NCBI RefSeq assembly: GCF_002216005.1 | Contig: NZ_NIQC01000016.1 | Coordinates: 1 to 56,740 of the forward strand | Direction: 5' to 3' | DNA length: 56,740 nt | Origin: Natranaerobius trueperi | GTDB taxonomy: Bacteria > Bacillota > Natranaerobiia > Natranaerobiales > Natranaerobiaceae | Part shown: positions 53,658 through 56,740 of the stretch, in pieces | Layout of the letters: each line of letters starts with the position of its first letter | Position numbering within the stretch: the stretch's first letter is position 1 | Position numbers and translations under genes: made by a program | The notes under the pieces: generated by a model | Seen by the model: only the letters and a program-made list of their open reading frames with translations | Told to the model about the DNA's origin: nothing | Database searches by the model: none

Positions 53658-54635
53658 ATGGGTATTAGGTTTCGAAGAAGTATGAAACTTGGGAAGGGGC
53701 TAAGGGTGAATTTGAGCAAAAGAGGTGCTGGTATCAGCTTAGGTGGGAAAGGTATGAGGTTTGGGGTTGGACCTAAGGGTGCCTATAGGTCAATGAGTAT
53801 TCCTGGAACAGGAATTTATGCCATAGATTATTTAAATAAATCTAATAGAAAGAAAAGTTCTACGAGCAAAACGGCTAGATCTACTGATAATAACAAAGAT
53901 CCTTTACCCATGCCTCAAGATCTTAAAAGCTTTAATTATCCTTCATTATGTATAATTTTAATGTTAATTCTGTTACCTTTTTTACCTATTGCTAGTGTTT
54001 TCTTGTTAGCAATTGCTGTATATGGGAAAAAACAACTAGCTAACTCCTCTAAAGGTAAGGCTAGAGATAAATTTAAAACAGGTAAGAAAGCATTAACAGA
54101 AGGGGACTATGAAAAGGCTAGAGAAGTTTTTACTGAATTATTAAAGATACAGGAAATACCTCAACTTTATCCAATCTTAGGTGAGTTGTTTCTTAAGAAT
54201 AATGAGTATACAAAAGCTTGTAATTATTTTGAAAAATATTTAGACCATAATCCAAAACACATAGGTGTTAAATTCCAATATGCATTATCATTAAAGCTTG
54301 CAAATAACTTTGATCAAGCTATAAATATTTTTCAGGATATTTTAAATAATGATTTATCAAAAGAAGATGAATCTAGAGTAAAGGTGATCTCCCATCTTGG
54401 GGATTGTTTTATGAAAAAAGACAATCCAGAGCTAGCATTAGAAGTGTTGAAATCAGGCCCAGTGCGTGCAAGAAAGTTAGACGAAGATAAAATGTATTTT
54501 AAATACCTCTTAGGTCTTGCATATAAAGAAAATGGACAAAATGATAGAGCTATTACACATTTACAAAGAGTATACGCACATGATACCAACTTCTATAATG
54601 TTTCTCAATTATTAGAGGAGTTAGGCAAGATATAG
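53658..54635 (+). CDS. DUF4236 protein with membrane helix and TPR repeats
   Basis: 325 aa. ATG 53658 is six bases from AAGGGGG. The first ~55 residues are DUF4236 (GIRFRRSMKLGKGLRVNLSKRGAGISLGGKGMRFGVGPKGAYRSMSIPGTGIY). A hydrophobic hairpin follows (ILMLILLPFLPIASVFLLAIAVYG, about 98-125), then TPR-like repeats to the end (ALTEGDYEKAREVFTELL, EYTKACNYFEKYL, NNFDQAINIFQDIL, GQNDRAITHLQRVY). The function of DUF4236 is unknown; the TPR part suggests a membrane-attached scaffold. It is followed closely by two Gate-domain genes and a CPBP protease. Confidence 0.85.
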   Translation: MGIRFRRSMKLGKGLRVNLSKRGAGISLGGKGMRFGVGPKGAYRSMSIPGTGIYAIDYLNKSNRKKSSTSKTARSTDNNKDPLPMPQDLKSFNYPSLCIILMLILLPFLPIASVFLLAIAVYGKKQLANSSKGKARDKFKTGKKALTEGDYEKAREVFTELLKIQEIPQLYPILGELFLKNNEYTKACNYFEKYLDHNPKHIGVKFQYALSLKLANNFDQAINIFQDILNNDLSKEDESRVKVISHLGDCFMKKDNPELALEVLKSGPVRARKLDEDKMYFKYLLGLAYKENGQNDRAITHLQRVYAHDTNFYNVSQLLEELGKI

Positions 54636-54646
54636 GGAGGATGACA

Positions 54647-55081
54647 ATGAAGTCAGTTGATAATGGAACAATTATTAAAAATGGTTTAAAGAGCTCACAA
54701 GAAGTCATTTTAGAGCTAGGGAAGGTGTTAGTTCCCGTAATTTTTTTTGTTACTTTTTTAGAGGTCTCAGGAATCTTACCTATTATAGCTGGGTCTGCAG
54801 AACCTTTGATGAATATTTTTGGACTTCCTGGTGAAGCAGCAATGGTACTTGTAATTGGAAATTTAACAAATGTATATGGGGCAATTGGTGCTATGCTTAG
54901 TATAGATATAACACAACAGCAACTAACAGTATTAAGTGTAATGGTTACTATAAGTCATAGCTTACCTACTGAAACTGCAGTAGTTAGTAAAGCTGGTGCT
55001 CAAGGTAGATGGGTATTAATTTATCGTGTCATAGCAAGTCTGGTTTTTGGATTTTTAGTTAATTTGTTCTTAACAATTTAG
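54647..55081 (+). CDS. nucleoside-recognition (Gate) domain membrane protein A
   Basis: 144 aa. ATG 54647 follows GGGAGGA. Membrane helices with the Gate pattern GIKLPIIAGSAEPLMNIFGLPGEAAMVLVIGNLTN-like EVSGILPIIAGSAEPLMNIFGLPGEAAMVLV and ISHSLPTETAVVSKAG. Paired small Gate proteins resemble SpmA/SpmB and YjiG/YjiH, and the fold is that of the FeoB permease half. It is the first of an adjacent pair and may form a heterodimeric channel or carrier with the next gene. Confidence 0.83.
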   Translation: MKSVDNGTIIKNGLKSSQEVILELGKVLVPVIFFVTFLEVSGILPIIAGSAEPLMNIFGLPGEAAMVLVIGNLTNVYGAIGAMLSIDITQQQLTVLSVMVTISHSLPTETAVVSKAGAQGRWVLIYRVIASLVFGFLVNLFLTI

Positions 55082-55096
55082 AGGGGGAATTAGAAC

Positions 55097-55576
55097 TTGA
55101 ACTGGTTTGAAATGATCTTAGAGGCTACAAAGTCTAGTATCGCTTCAATGCTCCAAATAGCTCTTATTGTTATCCCTCTTCTCATAGGGACAGAATTTTT
55201 AAAGGCTTATGGCTTTTTAGAGAAATTAACTAACTTTTTTAGACCTTTTACAAAAAGAATGTACTTACCTGGCGAAGCAGCTTTCCCCGTGGTGATAGGA
55301 TGGACAATTGGTTTACAGTTTGGAGCAGGAATAGTTATGCAAGTTGGAAGGGAAGGAACCCTAACCAAACAAGAATTAACTGTTACTTGTGTTTTTATTG
55401 GTATCGCTCATTCTTTAATTGAAGAAACTGTTATATTTGCAGGAATTGGAGGAAATGCACTTATTCTATTATTAGCTAGATTTACAGCTGGTATTATTTT
55501 TACTTATATTTTTCTTTTACAACTTAAATTTACTAAGCAATTTGATGAAAAGAAACAGGATCAATTGAAAATCTAA
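55097..55576 (+). CDS. nucleoside-recognition (Gate) domain membrane protein B
   Basis: 159 aa, TTG start behind AGGGGGAATT. Gate motifs LLIGTEFLKAYGFLEKLTNFF, PGEAAFPVVIGWTIGLQFGAGIV and FIGIAHSLIEETVIFAGIGGNA match the partner gene. It lies 15 bases behind protein A, so the two are co-translated halves. Substrate unknown; spore-maturation roles are known for SpmA/SpmB. Confidence 0.83.
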   Translation: MNWFEMILEATKSSIASMLQIALIVIPLLIGTEFLKAYGFLEKLTNFFRPFTKRMYLPGEAAFPVVIGWTIGLQFGAGIVMQVGREGTLTKQELTVTCVFIGIAHSLIEETVIFAGIGGNALILLLARFTAGIIFTYIFLLQLKFTKQFDEKKQDQLKI

Positions 55577-55599
55577 AAAGTATTGGCAGGTGTATTATC

Positions 55600-56457
55600 A
55601 TGAAAGTATTATTTCTGAATAAACAAGGTGAGCCTAAATGGTTAATCAAAATAGCCCTTGTTTTAGTTACGGCCTTTATATTTATGACGATATTAAGTGT
55701 AGGTGTTAGTATATTAGTTAATACATTTGGTGGAATAGATATTGTGAACTTAAATAACTCTGGTATGATGATATTTGCTATATTACAGAATGTAGCCTTT
55801 CTATTAGCAGTATGGCTCTTTGTTAGATTCTGGGAAGGTAGATCATTAAGTATAATTGGGATAACAAATTTAACTAAAAACACTAAGTCTGATTTAATAT
55901 TTGGAATGGCTCTAGGAGCAGTCTCTATTACGGTAATTTTTTTAATTCTACTATTAACTGGTAGTATTGAAGCAAACCTTTCTACATTCGACTTAGAGCT
56001 TTTTGGTTATCTAGTATCTGGATTATTTATGTTTAGTATGGTAGCTTTTGTAGAAGAATTATTTGCTCGTGGTTATTGTATGACAGTTATAACTAAAGAA
56101 CGGGGGATGGCTTTAGCTGTTGTTATTTCTTCTATTATTTTTGCTATTCTTCACATTGGTAATCCCAATTTAACCTTAATAGGAATACTTAATATCTTTC
56201 TTGTGGGATTATTATTTGCGGCAATGTTTTTCTTTACAGATAATTTATGGATGCCGATTGGGTATCATTTAACATGGAATTTCTTTCAAGGAAACATTTT
56301 TGGATTTTCAGTTAGTGGTTTGCCTGTTCAAGGACTATTCTCTATTGAATATGTTGGAAATAATATTTTTACTGGAGGTGCCTTTGGTATTGAAGGTGGA
56401 CTTGTAACTACATTTGTGATTATAAGTGGATTTTTCGTTTTATATAAAAGGCCATAA
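55600..56457 (+). CDS. CPBP intramembrane metalloprotease
   Basis: 285 aa, eight or so membrane helices. CPBP (CAAX-protease/Abi) motifs: FVEELFARGYCM (the EExxxR glutamates and Arg), FAILHIGNP (first His block) and GYHLTWNFFQG (second His block). Members cut inside membranes, some prenylated proteins, and some serve in bacteriocin immunity. It ends the DUF4236-Gate cassette. Confidence 0.88.
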   Translation: MKVLFLNKQGEPKWLIKIALVLVTAFIFMTILSVGVSILVNTFGGIDIVNLNNSGMMIFAILQNVAFLLAVWLFVRFWEGRSLSIIGITNLTKNTKSDLIFGMALGAVSITVIFLILLLTGSIEANLSTFDLELFGYLVSGLFMFSMVAFVEELFARGYCMTVITKERGMALAVVISSIIFAILHIGNPNLTLIGILNIFLVGLLFAAMFFFTDNLWMPIGYHLTWNFFQGNIFGFSVSGLPVQGLFSIEYVGNNIFTGGAFGIEGGLVTTFVIISGFFVLYKRP

Positions 56458-56465
56458 ATAAAAAT

Positions 56466-56502
56466 GTGCTCCCCTTAATGGCGATTCCATTAAGGGGAGC
56501 AC
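56466..56502. terminator. hairpin terminator between convergent genes
   Basis: GTGCTCCCCTTAATGG pairs perfectly with CCATTAAGGGGAGCAC around CGATT. On the minus strand it is followed by ATTTTTATTTAT, so it mainly terminates the hcp gene. Confidence 0.85.
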
Positions 56503-56521
56503 TCACTAAACCAGTGTAATC

Positions 56522-56740
56522 TTACTCTCCAACCATAATCTTTTCTAAATCATCATTAACTGTAGAGTTTGGTCTCATATCAAACTTATCAACTAATACA
56601 TTTTCTGATATAGAAGCTGGTAAGGTTGGACCAATATAGATTTTCTTTACACCTAAGTGCAATAATGCAAGAAGTACTAATACAGCTTTTTGTTCATACC
56701 ATGCAATGTTATAAGAAACAGGTAGTTCATTAATGTCTTC
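56522..56740 (-). CDS. hcp: hybrid cluster protein (Hcp), C-terminal part
   Basis: The last 72 residues are present; the gene runs off the window. On the minus strand: [56 protein letters not shown], the conserved C-terminus of hybrid cluster protein (formerly hydroxylamine reductase). In anaerobes Hcp is linked to nitrosative-stress defence as a nitric oxide reductase. Confidence 0.88.
   Translation of the reverse strand, partial: EDINELPVSYNIAWYEQKAVLVLLALLHLGVKKIYIGPTLPASISENVLVDKFDMRPNSTVNDDLEKIMVGE

Overview
The window looks like a low-GC, endospore-forming Firmicute from a salty habitat. The gene content (a Spo0E-like protein, Gram-positive style lipoproteins, AGGAGG ribosome binding sites, glycine-betaine binding proteins, a GbsR-type regulator) and the very acidic tails on exported proteins suggest a halophilic clostridial relative such as the Natranaerobiales. 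That placement is inference from memory and was not checked by any search. No rRNA, tRNA or CRISPR array was seen.

Layout. 1-7.8 kb: an exported M28 peptidase, an HD-GYP phosphodiesterase, a nitrilase-family hydrolase, a PocR-type hybrid histidine kinase broken by a one-base slip in a G7 tract, a small lipoprotein with an Asp/Glu tail, and a metallophosphoesterase. 7.8-10.3 kb: an NCS2 purine permease behind a guanine-class purine riboswitch, then an RlpA-like protein. 10.5-14.3 kb: a Fur-boxed iron operon, feoA, a small SAM-binding methyltransferase (possibly nicotianamine-synthase-like), a UPF0104 membrane protein and feoB. 14.3-15.3 kb: an IS200/IS605-type deletion derivative. 15.3-24.8 kb: ahcY, mgsA, a small Cys protein, a phosphohexomutase, an Mre11/Rad50-like pair, an HD protein, a Spo0E-like protein and yaaA. 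24.8-30.5 kb: decay and mobility: a broken MFS gene, a solo tyrosine recombinase, nested IS remnants, intact phzF and PTS_EIIC_2-type genes, and fragments of flavin-dependent reductase genes.

30.8-40.1 kb: a class A penicillin-binding protein with a long acidic tail, a DUF2062 remnant, a 219-bp IS30 deletion derivative, rubrerythrin, a threonine-synthase-like enzyme, a UPF0316 protein, a trypsin-like protease, a GbsR-type regulator, a TDT-family carrier and a C_GCAxxG_C_C protein. 40.4-43.9 kb: a ferredoxin-type protein, a tungsten aldehyde oxidoreductase and an Fe-alcohol dehydrogenase in one operon. 44.1-51.3 kb: an intact orphan betaine-binding lipoprotein, a degenerate group IIC intron lodged directly behind a terminator, a third IS200/IS605 remnant, aroF-aroA, and a ruined betaine ABC system whose ATPase gene has been split by an inversion. 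51.4-56.7 kb: a SurA_N lipoprotein, a DUF151 nuclease, a PGRP-type amidase, a DUF4236-TPR / paired Gate protein / CPBP protease cassette, and the C-terminus of hybrid cluster protein.

Themes. Most mobile elements here are internally deleted with their ends preserved. Several genes have a strong Shine-Dalgarno but no NUG start at the right distance, only ATT or ATC; the DUF151 gene is the clearest. The feo cassette with two Fur boxes and the Mre11/Rad50 pair without a CxxC hook are the most interesting intact systems.
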